Below, in pieces: positions 23,068 to 34,141 of a DNA stretch of 64,000 nucleotides. The stretch is from Gigaspora margarita (taxonomy: Eukaryota; Glomeromycota; Glomeromycetes; Diversisporales; Gigasporaceae): NCBI GenBank assembly GCA_009809945.1, contig WTPW01000418.1, positions 366,898-430,897 on the forward strand, in the 5' to 3' direction. Position 1 is the stretch's first letter. Each line of letters starts with the position of its first letter. The position numbers were made by a program, and so were the translations under genes. The notes below the pieces were generated by a model. It saw nothing but the letters and a program-made list of their open reading frames with translations, did no database searches and had not been told where the DNA came from.

Positions 23068-24498
23068 TAGAGTTTGGATCCGGTTTATAAAATCCAGATA
23101 TATCCGGATATAAAAAGGATATCGGATATTATTTTTTGTAAAGAGTATATAAATCCGGTTTTTAATTTTAAACCGTTACAAATCTGATTTTTATCTGGAT
23201 GTAGTAATAATAATAATAATTGCGTTATTTAAATCGAGAATTTAAAAGCATGTGTAAAATTTTAGTAATAAGTAATAATAACATCATTTTCTTTATGGAC
23301 ATTGATAAATTACACCACTAGTGTATGAAATTTGTGTGACCATTTTATTTAATTTGTATCTAAACCAAATACAGATTGAGTGAGAATATCATAAATGTAC
23401 CGTATTAACTGAAGCTATATTTCAATTCTGGGCGTATTAAATATTGCACGCATGTTTCTTATAATTGGAATAGTCCGGTCTGATATACCAGGAGATAACC
23501 GTAAGCAGTTGTTATGCAGCTTAGCGCTGGCTGGTAGTTTCCCGCCTGCATTGCATAATGCAGGCCGGCCGTCAGTATGAACATGTGATATATATATCTA
23601 TATTTTACCTTAATATATAAGGTGTGCTTAAACATGTGATATTGATATTTGCTTATATAGCAATTGAGTTTAACTTATACGGGGTCCCCAAAATTCCAAG
23701 TAGGGATACATCAGAGTGCATCGGAATCATGGTCGGCAGGATTGGAATCGATCAATTTTGTCCAAAGATCATAAAAAAAATTTTACTAGATCTGACGCAT
23801 TCGACCCGAAATTTTGGAACATCCCTGTAAAATCATTGAGTTTGTTGCATTTGTGTGGCTTAACGCTGACCACCTGCATAATGTCGACTGCCTGCCAGTA
23901 TAAACATGTTATATTGATATTATGAGAATGGCCGGATTCTTTTGGGAGGGAGGGTTGGGTCGAAATTGTGGTCTGTAGCAGTTGAGTGAGCAATCGTTGG
24001 CGTAAGGCCAGTTTGCATTTCCTATTTGTTCTCATTGTCGCCTTTATCAAGTTAGTGATTACTGTTTATGGAAAGTTATTCAAATCATACTCACCTCCTT
24101 TGATTATCTGGACTGGACTTGTTCTGGTTGATGGTTCCATGATGCGCATCAACATGCTTAGCACCTTTTCGATCTGTTGACTTTATGTCAACTCGAATAA
24201 ATTTAATGTCATTATTGTTGCTGATTCCCGTGATATTGCATGTGATAAAGTTAGTATAGTAACGTGAAACAATGCATTTAAAGAAATTAAAAAAAAAATG
24301 CTACTTAGCATAATATTAAATTATGCAAATACGATAGTATGAAACTCTTTTCTTCGTTAATTAGCAATTAAAAACCGGATAAAAAATGGATTTACAAACC
24401 GGATATCTTAATAAATATCCATTTACAAATCCGAATTAGAAAATATTAAACAGGATGTATATCCGGATATCCGGTTAAATATCCAGATCCAAACTCTA
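23068..24498. mobile_element. hAT-type element, 1,431 bp, with CpG-rich interior
   Basis: Ends TAGAGTTTGGATC are inverted at the right end (GATCCAAACTCTA). The flanking 8-bp repeats TTCAGAAG (23,060-23,067 and 24,499-24,506) are identical. Subterminal regions are full of ATCCGGATAT words. The centre (23,430-24,180) is CpG-rich, includes MITE G copy 2, and has a ~70 bp duplication either side of that MITE (CGTCAGTATGAACATGT versus GCCAGTATAAACATGT). No transposase is present, so it is non-autonomous. Confidence 0.85.
23682..23826. mobile_element. MITE family G copy 2
   Basis: Ends GGGTCCCCAAAATTCC are inverted near 23,810-23,826 (GAAATTTTGGAAC). The sequence parallels 8,645-8,873 except for the ~90 bp insert there. 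It is nested inside the hAT-type element. Confidence 0.6.
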
Positions 24499-24694
24499 TT
24501 CAGAAGAGCATACTTGAAGCCTCTGCTTTTGTAGCACTCTTATTGTTTAGTTATTGTTTATTAGTTATTTTCTTTTAGACCCAGATTTGAAGTTCTTCTC
24601 ACCTTTTAGTACATTCTAGGCATCTTAGTATCTAACCCCTTTCTCTTTTCTCTTAAGTTAAAATTTTAAATTGTTCATCTTTTAGATCTTTTAT

Positions 24695-27150
24695 ATGAGT
24701 AGAGCTTACCAAATTTATTTTGAACAAATTGAAGCACACGATGCCTACTATCCTTCTCCTCCTGCAACTAAAGTTATACAAGTCACTGACCCTGATTTAT
24801 CTTGCTCTATTTGCTTTTCATCTACTGTCTACTATAGTCAATTTTACCATTTCTGGTTACAATACCAACCTGCTTATACTGCTACCAAATATACTCAACA
24901 AACTATCGAAGCCCATTTTGAACTTTGCCAACTCAGCGCAAATTATAATATTGTTAAAGCTGCTGCTAGAAATATTGTTTTTAGTTGTTGATATAATAAT
25001 CATGATCTTAATCCTGCAGGAATTATTGCTGCTCTCCTTTGTTATTATACACATTTTACTCTTCTTTCTATTTTACCTATTATCTTTGAAGCTAATATCT
25101 TTGATCTTTATATCGAAGGACCTACTCAATCTACTCCTTTTCAAACCTGCCCTGATAACCCTCTTGCAAACCTTTCTATTAGCCAAATCTACTAAGAAAA
25201 TAACCAAGACCTTGAATTTAGTATCTTCTCCATACTACAATCTATCTTTATTCTCACTTCTGAAGGCCTTGATAATTTAGCTAGAACCTTTCATTCTTCT
25301 ATTTTACCCCTTATGATGAAGATACTACCCAAGTCTAATTCCCTCCTCATCTCCCATTCTCTTCTTCATCTCTTACTACTATCTGACTTGACTAGCCTCC
25401 CTCTTGATCTAATACTCTACCTCCTAACCAACTACTCTGATTTCTTCAAAATCTCATCCTTTTCAATATCTTCAATGCACTCCTCAGCCGGTAACTACTT
25501 CACAATTACTAGTTGTAAACGAACTATACCAAACTAGCCCCATCTTAAATACTACCCCTCTAACTACACCCTCTCTACACTGACAACTATATTATCTTTT
25601 TATCCTTGACCAGCTTCTATTGACTACCAAATAATTGAAGTACCCTAAGTAACTCCTCTACAACCAAATGTACTAGCTGAACAACCCAACCAGACCCCTA
25701 ATACTACTCCTCTTGACCCACCTCCTCAAGTTTAATATCAAATCTATCTTTCCCAAATCGAAGTTATTGAACCTCATATAGTTGGAGCCTATCCTAACCC
25801 AACTGTTATTGAACCTAAAGCCTTAGAAGAAGTAAATTTAGAAGTAAATTTACAAGAACAAGAAGAAGGCCTCAATAAAGAACTACTAGAAGAACCTAAC
25901 CAAGAAGAATTAGTACCCTCAGAAACAGAATTAGAAGAAACTATATCTGAACCAGAAAGAAATATGGCTTATGAAACTTTACAAGCTGCTGCTGAAGCTA
26001 TAACTGCTCTTGCTACTGCTATGGGAAGAGGTAGTGAAAAATCTTTTATAAAAATTGACTTCTATTATGGTGATGGAACCCAAGATCCTGTGATCTGAAT
26101 AGAAAATTCGAATGAGCTACTAAAGCTAACCACTAGAGTCCTACTTACCAATTAGAACTGGCCTGTGCATATATGAAAGATTAATGCTCAAAAATGGCTT
26201 ACTAGTCTTGAGCATGAACCTATTCATTTTCATAACCAAGACCATAACAATAAATATGTTTTTAGTATTACCCATCTCTTTAAAGAAAAATTTATCACTA
26301 CCAAACAGAAAGTCACCTGGCAAAAACAACTTTTTAAAAACAAACAAGGCACAGACACTGTTAACATCTATATTAGCTACTTTAAACAACTTAGAGAATG
26401 AGTGGACCCAAGAGAAGTCTTTTCTGCTTCAGTCATAATCCAATTCTTTATCCAAGACTGTGCCCAGAATATGCCATAAATGTCCAAGCTGCAGAACCTA
26501 ATATCTTGAATGCTACAATTGCTAAAGCACGCAAATGGGAAACTAGATAAATAATGACCTCTAACCATAATGCAAATAATCCTAACAAAGCTATTGAATA
26601 CCTTACAGAGCAAATTGCTAGGCTTAGTATCAACCTTGCTAAAAAACAAGCTGCCCCTACTCCTATTTCTATCTATTGCTCTGACAAAAATAAGGACTGA
26701 CCTCAGCAAGAAGCCACTAATGCTACTTGTTATTATTGTGGTCAAAAAAGATATTATATCTGGAATTGCCATGCTTGATTCCAGGATAATAAAAGGAACA
26801 ATCAAGGATACCAATCCCAAGCCCGAAATAATAATTACTCTTTAAGAAACAACTAGTTCTATAACAGATCCAGATCTCAAAACCAAAGTAGATACAGAGA
26901 CCAACACTATAACAACTGCTCTGGATATAACTGATCCTAAAGCCAAAGCTAATCATGTAATAGATATAGAAATGATCAAAGCTACTAATTCTCTGACTGA
27001 TCCAGATTCAGAAATCGCTCCTCTATCTTTTACCCATATGATGTATATACTATCGACACTGCCAATGACTATGCTTATAAGCAGTTCAAAACTTTTCTCG
27101 TCAATGAATTTATATGTACTGCTCTTGCCAGTTACTTGATCCAAGAATAT
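24695..27150 (+). pseudogene. Gypsy gag polyprotein, with CCHC motif
   Basis: Starts at MSRAYQIYFEQIEAHDAYYP (24,695) and is open for 98 codons; the series then continues through several frames. At 25,960-26,560 it reads NMAYETLQAAAEAITALATA, INAQKWLTSLEHEPIHF, FITTKQKVTWQKQLF and QGTDTVNIYISYFKQLRE, which is the capsid-type segment of fungal Gypsy Gag. A zinc-knuckle-like CYYCGQKRYYIWNC lies at 26,728-26,769, where the expected histidine is tyrosine (TAT for CAT). Stops include TGA where family members usually have Trp or Arg. The product would form the virus-like particle and bind element RNA; this copy cannot. Confidence 0.75.
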
Positions 27151-27183
27151 AAAACAACTCAGATCCAGACACTACTATTATAG

Positions 27184-27296
27184 ATGCCTGGCGAAACTAT
27201 TTTGCCGTTGACGAAATGACGAAACTATAAGTTTCGTCAAGTTTCGTCATTGACGAAACTTATGGTTTCGTCAGGTTTCGTCATTTCGCCAGGCAT
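27184..27296. mobile_element. 113 bp hairpin MITE built from GACGAAAC/GTTTCGTC words
   Basis: Ends ATGCCTGGCGAAA and TTTCGCCAGGCAT are perfect inverses. Inside, seven GACGAAA or TTTCGTC words alternate in orientation, so the strand can fold in several ways. It is dense in CpG although the surrounding retroelement has almost none. It lies between the gag and protease parts. Confidence 0.7.
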
Positions 27297-27615
27297 CACT
27301 AACTACTATACCACTCCTGTTAAATGCAATATCAAGATCCAAGTAAAGCCCTATCATGCCATTATTGATAGTAGTGCTGCTATTAGTATAATCTCTCGCC
27401 AAGTTGTAGAAGAACTTGGACTAAAAATTGAAGCTTCTTATACTAGCCTTATTGTATCTGCTTCTGGATCTTCTATTTGCTCTCTTGGAATTCTTAAAAA
27501 TTTGCCTATTAAAATAGAAGAAATCACTATTCCACAAGATGTAGAAGTTATGAATGCTACTTTCTATTCATTACTTCTAGGCAATGATTGGCTACAAAAA
27601 GTTAATACTTGTTAA
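27297..27615 (+). pseudogene. Gypsy aspartic protease
   Basis: The frame reads KPYHAIIDSSAAISIISRQV and later LLGNDWLQKVNTC, as in retropepsins (D-S/T-G active site, then the conserved LG.DWL block). The active-site glycine is serine (DSSA for DSGA), a G-to-A change. It is open from 27,250, but the first ~16 codons of that frame come from the hairpin MITE and are not part of the protein. Confidence 0.75.
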
Positions 27616-27722
27616 AGCTAGAAAAATAAAGCCTATACCCTTCGATAGAACAAAAAGAAAATTCATGTTCCTACTACATATGAAAATAACCAACCCTTAT
27701 CTGCTCAACCTACCATAACTAA

Positions 27723-28008
27723 TAGAGTTCCGCAATTTGATTTGATCTTCAAATATTTGAATCAAATATTTGATCAAATTCAAATTCAAATTTGACTATA
27801 TTTGATTTGATCAAATTCAAATCTGGCCAAATTTGATTTGATTTGACAAATATTTGATTTGATTTGAAAATTACTATTAAAAATTCAAATTCAAATCAAA
27901 TTCAAATCCAAATATTTGAATCAAATCAAATTCAAATCAGGGTTAATTTGATTTGATCAAATTCAAATTGACCCAATATTTGATTTGATTTGAATTTGAG
28001 GAACCCTA
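27723..28008. mobile_element. hAT-type MITE, family hM1 copy 2
   Basis: It is the same length (286 bp) as copy 1 at 4,221-4,506 and differs by only a handful of bases. Flanks are ATAACTAA (27,715-27,722) and ATAACTGA (28,009-28,016), an 8-bp duplication with one change. Inserted into the Gypsy element between protease and the zinc-knuckle region. Confidence 0.9.
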
Positions 28009-28019
28009 ATAACTGATAA

Positions 28020-29700
28020 AAAAGAGTTGAAAAAATTTGAACAAGAATACTCTAGCCCAAAAAAAGCCTTTAAAGTTAACACAGAATCAGATAATTGGAC
28101 AACTATTACTTACAGAACTGACCCAGTGCATCCTTCTCTAACCAGAAATGTGGATGCTGTTATTCTTACAACTATCTATATACTGACTGCCCCAACAATG
28201 AATGCTATTGCTATCATCGATATGGACATTTTGCTGCCTACTGTCCTATACAAGCCCTAAACAAAAATATTTGCAAAACCTGTTCCCAACCAGGACATTT
28301 ATATAAGGACTGCCCAGAAAACTAATGCTATCAATGTGAACAGTATGGGCATATTGGAGCCAACTGCCCTCAAATGACCCAGAAATTAGAGAACCAGAGA
28401 TTTGAATGTAGTTGTAATTTCCAGGAAGTAAATGCTCAATGCCTCCCTCATTATACTCAACTATGAACCAACTACTGCTGTAAATGTAAGGCACCTAAAA
28501 AACCAGAAGAGATTAGACTATTGGACCAAACAATGGTATGCAATAGAAGTTGGATTGACTTCTACCATGCTTTGGATCGTGATCATCCCTGAAGCATTGA
28601 ATTCTTCACCAATAGTGAAGGTAAAGGAACCTTAACAGAATATAAACTCTGCAAGGAGCAAGGAATTAGGTCCAAGATAATTAAACTCAATTCTAGTTGA
28701 AAGAATATTTGATTTTGTAACTTTGAACACTTATATGCCTACAAGGCTACCCAAGATGTTGAACATAATTGGAACTATAACCTGTGGACCTGATTACGCC
28801 ATTATACAAAATCTACCAGAAATGCTAGATACAGCTATGATCTTAACCAAAGCCGCATCTTCTGCTTAGCTAAGATCCAGATTGGTAAAAGCAATGAAGA
28901 CCTTTTCTATGCTCTTGAACCCCAATATGATAATCATTCTAACCAAGATTTATATATGATGAAGTTAATGTCATTATGAGAGCCACATATGTAGAATAAT
29001 CAGAAACAGAGGAACAAGCATTACAAAGAATTCTCACTGAATCCTTTAGCATGAGTCATCCTGCCTTTGATAAAAGAAAAGCCATGGAAAACTTGCGAAG
29101 AAACTTTGCAGAACTGCTGGACTTTGTGAATTCTGTACCATGGTCAAAATCAATAATGAACTTTAGCAGTATAAAAATTTGTACAAGGAATGCTATAAAG
29201 AAGCTGGTCCTCCTTCAGATCCAGAAACAAAAATTTTTCTTCTTCCTACTCCCTCAGTACCTGAGGTACCTGATCTAAATGAATCTACTACACTCTCTGT
29301 AATAGAGTTACCTATTATAGCACCTATCAGAACTGCCTCACCTGTTCTAGAATCAGCTAAACTGATTCAACTATTGCAGGAACAGATTTGACAACAGGCT
29401 CAAATCATTACTCTTCTTCAAGAACAAGCCAAAACATTTGAACACCAGGAACAGACTATAAAACTCTACAGGACTGAGTTCATTACTTTGAAAACTTTCA
29501 TCATTGACTAAGGGACTTGTATACCAACTCTACTATCCCTATACCTGAGCCTAGTAACTGGAATACTCAAAATTTTTGAGTTATCCTAAGCATGATCAAA
29601 AACTACTCGAAGATTCAGACAATGACAGACCCAGAATATTTGAGAAATATATATAACTCAGGAAATTGGCCCAAAAGTAGGACCCCTTACTACTAACCAA
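28020..29700 (+). pseudogene. Gypsy pol linker with zinc knuckles and coiled coil
   Basis: At 28,200-28,375 one frame reads HRYGHFAAYC, CKTCSQPGHLYKDC and CYQCEQYGHIGANC, that is, two clear CCHC knuckles and one partial. At 28,510-28,620 comes LLDQTMVCNRSWIDFYHALD. At 29,350-29,510 a Gln/Glu/Leu-rich segment (LIQLLQEQ...ITLLQEQAKTFEHQEQ) has heptad-like spacing and probably forms a coiled coil. The frame is broken repeatedly. Zinc knuckles downstream of the protease are unusual for textbook Gypsy elements. Confidence 0.6.
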
Positions 29701-29829
29701 GGAGCCCAATTTTGACAATTTTTTCTTGAATTTGCAGACCCTTTTGCAAAAGATATGACTCAACTAGGTAGAACTGACCTAGTTGTTCATCAAATATTCA
29801 CTGATAATAGACCACCTATTAGCTCACAA

Positions 29830-31080
29830 TCATATGGTACCTCTTACTAAACAAACATTTATAAATAAAGAAGTACAATGAATACTAGAAAATAAATTAA
29901 TTAGAGAGTTCTCTAGCCCTTGGGCCTCTTTTGTTGTACTTGTAAACAAGAAAAATAGAAAGAAAAGATTTTGTGTAGACTACCGAAAGCTTAACAATAT
30001 TACCAAAAAAGATTAGTACCTCTTATCTCAAATTGATAAAATGCTTGATTCTCTCACTGGAGCTACCTATTTTTCTATTTTAGATCTTCTAAGTGGATAT
30101 TGGAAGTAAAAGTACACCCAAAAGATAGAGAAAAGACTGCTTTTATAACCAGATACAGTACTTATAAATTTAATGTCATGCTCTTTAGATTGTGTAATGC
30201 CCCTGCTACCTTTCAATATCTTATGAACCAAGTTTATAAAGGTATAGCTTACAAGTATATTGTAGTATACCTAGATAATACCAATGTCTTCTCTTGAACA
30301 TTTGATGATCATATTAAACATCTATGAGAAGTCTACCAGAATTTGAAGTGCTAGATTAAAGTTAAATATCAAAAAGTATAATTTTTGGATGAATAACTAC
30401 CCTTCTTAGAACACATCATCAAAGAAAAAAGAATCTTCCCAGACCCAGACAAGATAATTGCTGTTCAAAATATTCAACCACCCCAAAATATAACCCAACT
30501 ATGATCATTTTTAGGACTTGCTAGATACTATAGATAATTTATTAGACATTTTTTCTCCATTGCTCACTCTCTTAACTAGTTACTGTATAAGGACAATACT
30601 TATGAATGGAATATAAAATATCAAAAGGCTTTTGATGAGTTAAAATATCAATTAACAACTGCCTCTATTCTTATCTACTTAGACTATAAAAAAGAATTTA
30701 TTCTTGCTACTGATGTATCCTATAAAGAATTTTGAGCTACCTTAAGCCAACTCTCTAATGATAATAAGAAACACCCAATTGTCTATGCCAGTAAAAGTTT
30801 GAAAAAGGAGAAGTAAATTATGGAGCCACAGAATTGAAATGTGCTACCATTGTATGGGCTATCAAACATTTTTATAAATACTTTGGTACAAGTCATTTTA
30901 CACTAGTTACAGACCACTCTGCTCTTAAATGGCTAAAGTCATCCCAACCTAAAGAACATTTAGGACATTGAATTATAAAACTTCAACCCTATCATTTCAC
31001 TATCATACACAAACCCAGAAGAATCTATTCAAATATTGATGCTCTTTCTAGATTACTGATCCAGACACACTCGCATGCTA
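29830..31080 (+). pseudogene. Gypsy reverse transcriptase and RNase H
   Basis: The frames read WASFVVLVNKKNRKKRFCVD then YRKLNNIT, YFSILDLLSGYW, HPKDREKTAFITRYSTYKFN, VMLFRLCNAPATFQYLMNQV, and YLDNTNVFS, where active elements have YLDD (GAT to AAT). RNase H follows with YKKEFILATDVSYKEF and YASKSLKKEK, and HFTIIHKPRRIYSNIDALSR closes the region. Several TGA stops fall on conserved Arg positions (TQL*SFLGLA, HIKHL*EV), as expected from CGA to TGA. A frameshift follows LLSGYW. Confidence 0.85.
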
Positions 31081-32820
31081 AAGACCCTACATGAATTTAA
31101 ACCAATACCAAACTCTCCTAATATATTTAGAATCAGACACTCTTTCTCTGACTCACCAGAAAATAAACAAAGGACAATTATTAATTAATCTCAACAATAT
31201 GAAGTGAAAAATAAATTGTTATACAAAAAGAATAGAAAAGACCCAAACAAACCAATTAGAGTTATCAAATGGACTGAGATTGAACCAATTTTGTATATGA
31301 TACATAGTCATCCTATGGTTAGATATTTAGAAACTGATGCTATAATGTAAGAAGCCTATACTTGACATGTTTTAATTTTTAAATTACTGTAATTTTTTAT
31401 ACAAGAGGTTTTTTAAAAAACTAACTAGTAACTTTGTAGAGCAATAATAGTTCTATAAGTTTGCCAAATATTTTTTTGAAAAACCTTCTCTATAAAAAGT
31501 TGATGAGTTTTAAAGATTACTATTGTTTTATATATAATTACTATGTGTTTCAATTTTAATTAACTTTAAAGTGCTATAACTTTTTATAAAGGCAACATTT
31601 TAAAAATCTGACCTGTAACTTTGTTCATTATAATATGCTCTGCAAATTTGCCAAATAGCTTTTAAAAATATTGTCTCTATAAAAAGTTGATGCATTTTAA
31701 AGTTATACTATTTTATTGTTGAGTATAGGCTTCTTGCACTATATGTATTATAAAATATCTAAATAATATTATTGGGACCAAATATATAGAAATGTGCAGA
31801 ACTATAGTCGCTCTTGTGAAATATGTTGAAAATGAGAAAAAAGTAAAAGAAAGGAACCTCTCCATCCTATCCTAATTGGAAGAGCCTTGAATGTGTAGGA
31901 ATAGACTTAGTGGGACCACTCTCTATAACTTCTCAAAATAATTGCTATATTATTATTGCTACTGATTACCTTACTCACTGGCTAGAAGCCAAAGCTGTAC
32001 CAGATGCAGGCGCAAAAACATTAGCTAAATTTATTTTTGAAGAAATTGTTTGTAGATACAGAGTATCTAAGATGATACTCTTAGACAATAGAAAGAATTT
32101 TATTAGTGAAATAGTGAGGATATTATATGAAAAGTTTTTGATAAAGTATATATTCTCTTCACTCTACCACTCACAAACCAATAGAGTAGTTGAAAGATTA
32201 AATAGAACCCTTTGCAACTCTTTTGCAAAAGTTACAGAAAGTGAAAAAGAATGGGACACCCACATACCTGCTGTACTATTTGCATATCAGACCAAATGAT
32301 ATGCAACTACAGGATATACCTCTTTCTACTTAGTATATGGACGCAAAGCCATATTACCAATTGAATCTGTTATTCCAGTAGACCCAGCTGATCTAGATGA
32401 TAAAGTCTCACTAGAAAATTGTATATTACAATGAGCATTTGAATTAATTGAAGAATTACATATCAGCATGAAAGTGCTAGAATAAATACCACCAAATCCC
32501 AAAAGAAACAAAAGTTAGATTCAATTCAAAGATACAGAAAGAAGAATTTGAAATTGGTAACAAAGTTTGGATACAAAAAAAAGATATTGAAGCCTTCTGT
32601 TTAGAAAAATTTAAAGAAAAAAGAACAGACCCTTTATTATCGAAAATAAATTGAACAATGAAGCTTACAAACTTTGTACATTAGATGAAAAAAATATTAA
32701 AACAATATTGCAATAGTAATTGTCTTTTCAAGTATTACAGAAAACAAAATTGGCAACCTGTGATTGTCATTTAGAATTTCCAGAAAAAAATTCTTAAAAC
32801 AGATCAGAATCACAGCCTTA
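31080..32820 (+). pseudogene. Gypsy integrase
   Basis: The zinc-binding start (HSHPMVRYLETDA ... SRSCEIC) is split by MITE C copy B at 31,343-31,741. The catalytic core is open at 31,910-32,299: ATDYLTHWLEA (first Asp), ILLDNRKNF (second Asp) and YHSQTNRVVERLNRTL (catalytic Glu, with the usual NG changed to NR). The tail reads YGRKAILPIESVIP and PADLDDKVSLE. The three catalytic acids are all still present, but stops surround the core. Confidence 0.85.
31343..31741. mobile_element. MITE family C copy B (TA target), inside integrase
   Basis: Ends TAATGTAAGAAGCCTATACT and, inverted, TAGTGCAAGAAGCCTATACT are flanked by TA (31,341-31,342 and 31,742-31,743). Reading across with one TA and no insert restores a continuous codon series, so the insertion point is exact. 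The body contains two tandem modules carrying GCCAAAT and AAAAAGTTGATG. Confidence 0.9.
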
Positions 32821-32949
32821 CTCCTTAATTTACCCCTTGTTTATTATGTACAACAATTTTTTTATTTATTTATCCCAATTTTTGCCTTAATTAGAAAATT
32901 CTAAAAATATTCTTTTTTTCTTATCCTCTTAGAAACTTTAATTCTTAAA

Positions 32950-33740
32950 ATGGAAACTCCTACTCTGCAACCTCAAACTCTAATTAGTCTAACAGAGTTA
33001 ATTAAAAATTGGAACCAAGACCCTTAGTTTATAATAATAGTATTATTATTACAGGACAACAAGTTATAATAATAGATGGAATAGGAATTGTGCTCTCTCT
33101 ACAATTTCCTAATAAAGATACAGACCAACCTCTGAACCATTTTGAAAATAGTTATTCTGAACTTAATGAAACTAACTTTACTTATTCAGAAAAAATAATG
33201 AAGTTAGTACAGAAGTTGTTTCTCCTCTTGTGCTTATTGAAACAGAAGATTCTAGAAACCTAGACCCAGAATTAGAGCTTACTAACCTTGAACAGGAAAC
33301 TGCTATAACCAAGATTATTAGAGATTTAACAAGTACAGAACAAGGACTCTCGTTAAGAGAAAACCCTCTTCTAAGCTTTATATAGAAAGACCAATTAAAC
33401 AAAATACTCTCCCGATTAAACCAAGAAACTCATGGAAGCCAAAAAGAAAAGCAAATATGGACACTTAAAACCTGCTACTATTTAGAGAAACTTAAACAAA
33501 AATTTCAAAATGACTATGACATAACTAAAGAAATTAGAAAAATAATTAAGACTTCCTTAGGATCCTACTGAACCTATAGCACTTTAAAATGTGCAGAAAA
33601 ATCTATCAAGTTTTCAACATTGGAAATATCATAACTATACCAGACCTAGTATATCCCTTTAAATAATTTGATTAAACTATCGCATAAAGACTTTAGCAGT
33701 TTGATAGAATTGGGAACTTACAGAGTTCGTTCTTAAAGAG
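32950..33740 (+). pseudogene. Extra 3' reading frame of the Gypsy element, function unknown
   Basis: Downstream of integrase and before the 3' LTR, coding-like sequence runs for about 230 codons with few breaks. It starts METPTLQPQTLISLTELIKN (32,950), continues with IGIVLSLQFPNKDTDQPLNH, then LDPELELTNLEQETAITKII, and ends near LSHKDFSSLIELGTYRVRS. It is rich in Asp, Glu, Lys and Asn and shows no signal peptide or membrane segment, so it is not envelope-like. I do not recognise a family. A TAG after NWNQDP and a frameshift near 33,195 interrupt it. Confidence 0.5.
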
Positions 33741-33748
33741 GACAGAAA
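33735..33748 (+). other. Putative polypurine tract
   Basis: AAAGAGGACAGAAA, purine apart from one C, directly precedes the 3' LTR start TGTTATAG, the usual place for plus-strand priming. Confidence 0.5.
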
Positions 33749-33848
33749 TGTTATAGAATGAGTTTTACAAGTTTTATTAGTTTTGTGAGTTTTATGAGTT
33801 TTATGAGTTTTGTGAGTTTTGTAAGTTTTATAAGTTTTATGAGTTTTA
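33749..33848 (+). repeat. 3' LTR of Gypsy element, first part
   Basis: It matches 22,396-22,495, including the 11-bp TTTTATGAGTT minisatellite, and is then cut by the LINE's poly-T. The remainder resumes at 44,239. Confidence 0.8.
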
Positions 33849-34141
33849 TTTTTTTTTTTGGTGTTAAGGTGAGGTTTTGCCTTTATCATTATTAATAAAA
33901 TGTATGAGATTCCTCATGGGGTTTCTCAAATTACAATTATTAATTATACAAGAATTAAGACTCAGACTATAGGTAGAAAAATTCTAACTAATTTATCTGC
34001 AACCTAAATCTACTAGAGTGGTAAAACTCACCTAGATTTGAATATGAAGAATAGAGTTAGTGGAAAGCTATATTTTATCTAGTTGTATGACCAGATTTCT
34101 ATTTTTCTGATGCTAAGCCCAAAGGTGAACATGTGCTATTA

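Noticed and set aside
8452..23830. Two proteins sharing a VPKIP...SECIGIMVG...IGIDQ series (8,452-8,775 and 23,624-23,830)
   Set aside because: The similarity follows the nucleotide identity of MITE family G, extends to its non-coding ends, and neither frame fits outside the MITE.
27184..27296. CRISPR-like array because of repeated GTTTCGTC
   Set aside because: Repeats are 7-8 bp in alternating orientation with perfect terminal inverses; there are no constant-length spacers, and the host is eukaryotic.
29830..31080. Alternative genetic code (TGA as Trp or Arg) in the Gypsy pol
   Set aside because: TAA and TAG stops and frameshifts also occur, catalytic residues are mutated, and the intact kelch gene contains no in-frame TGA.
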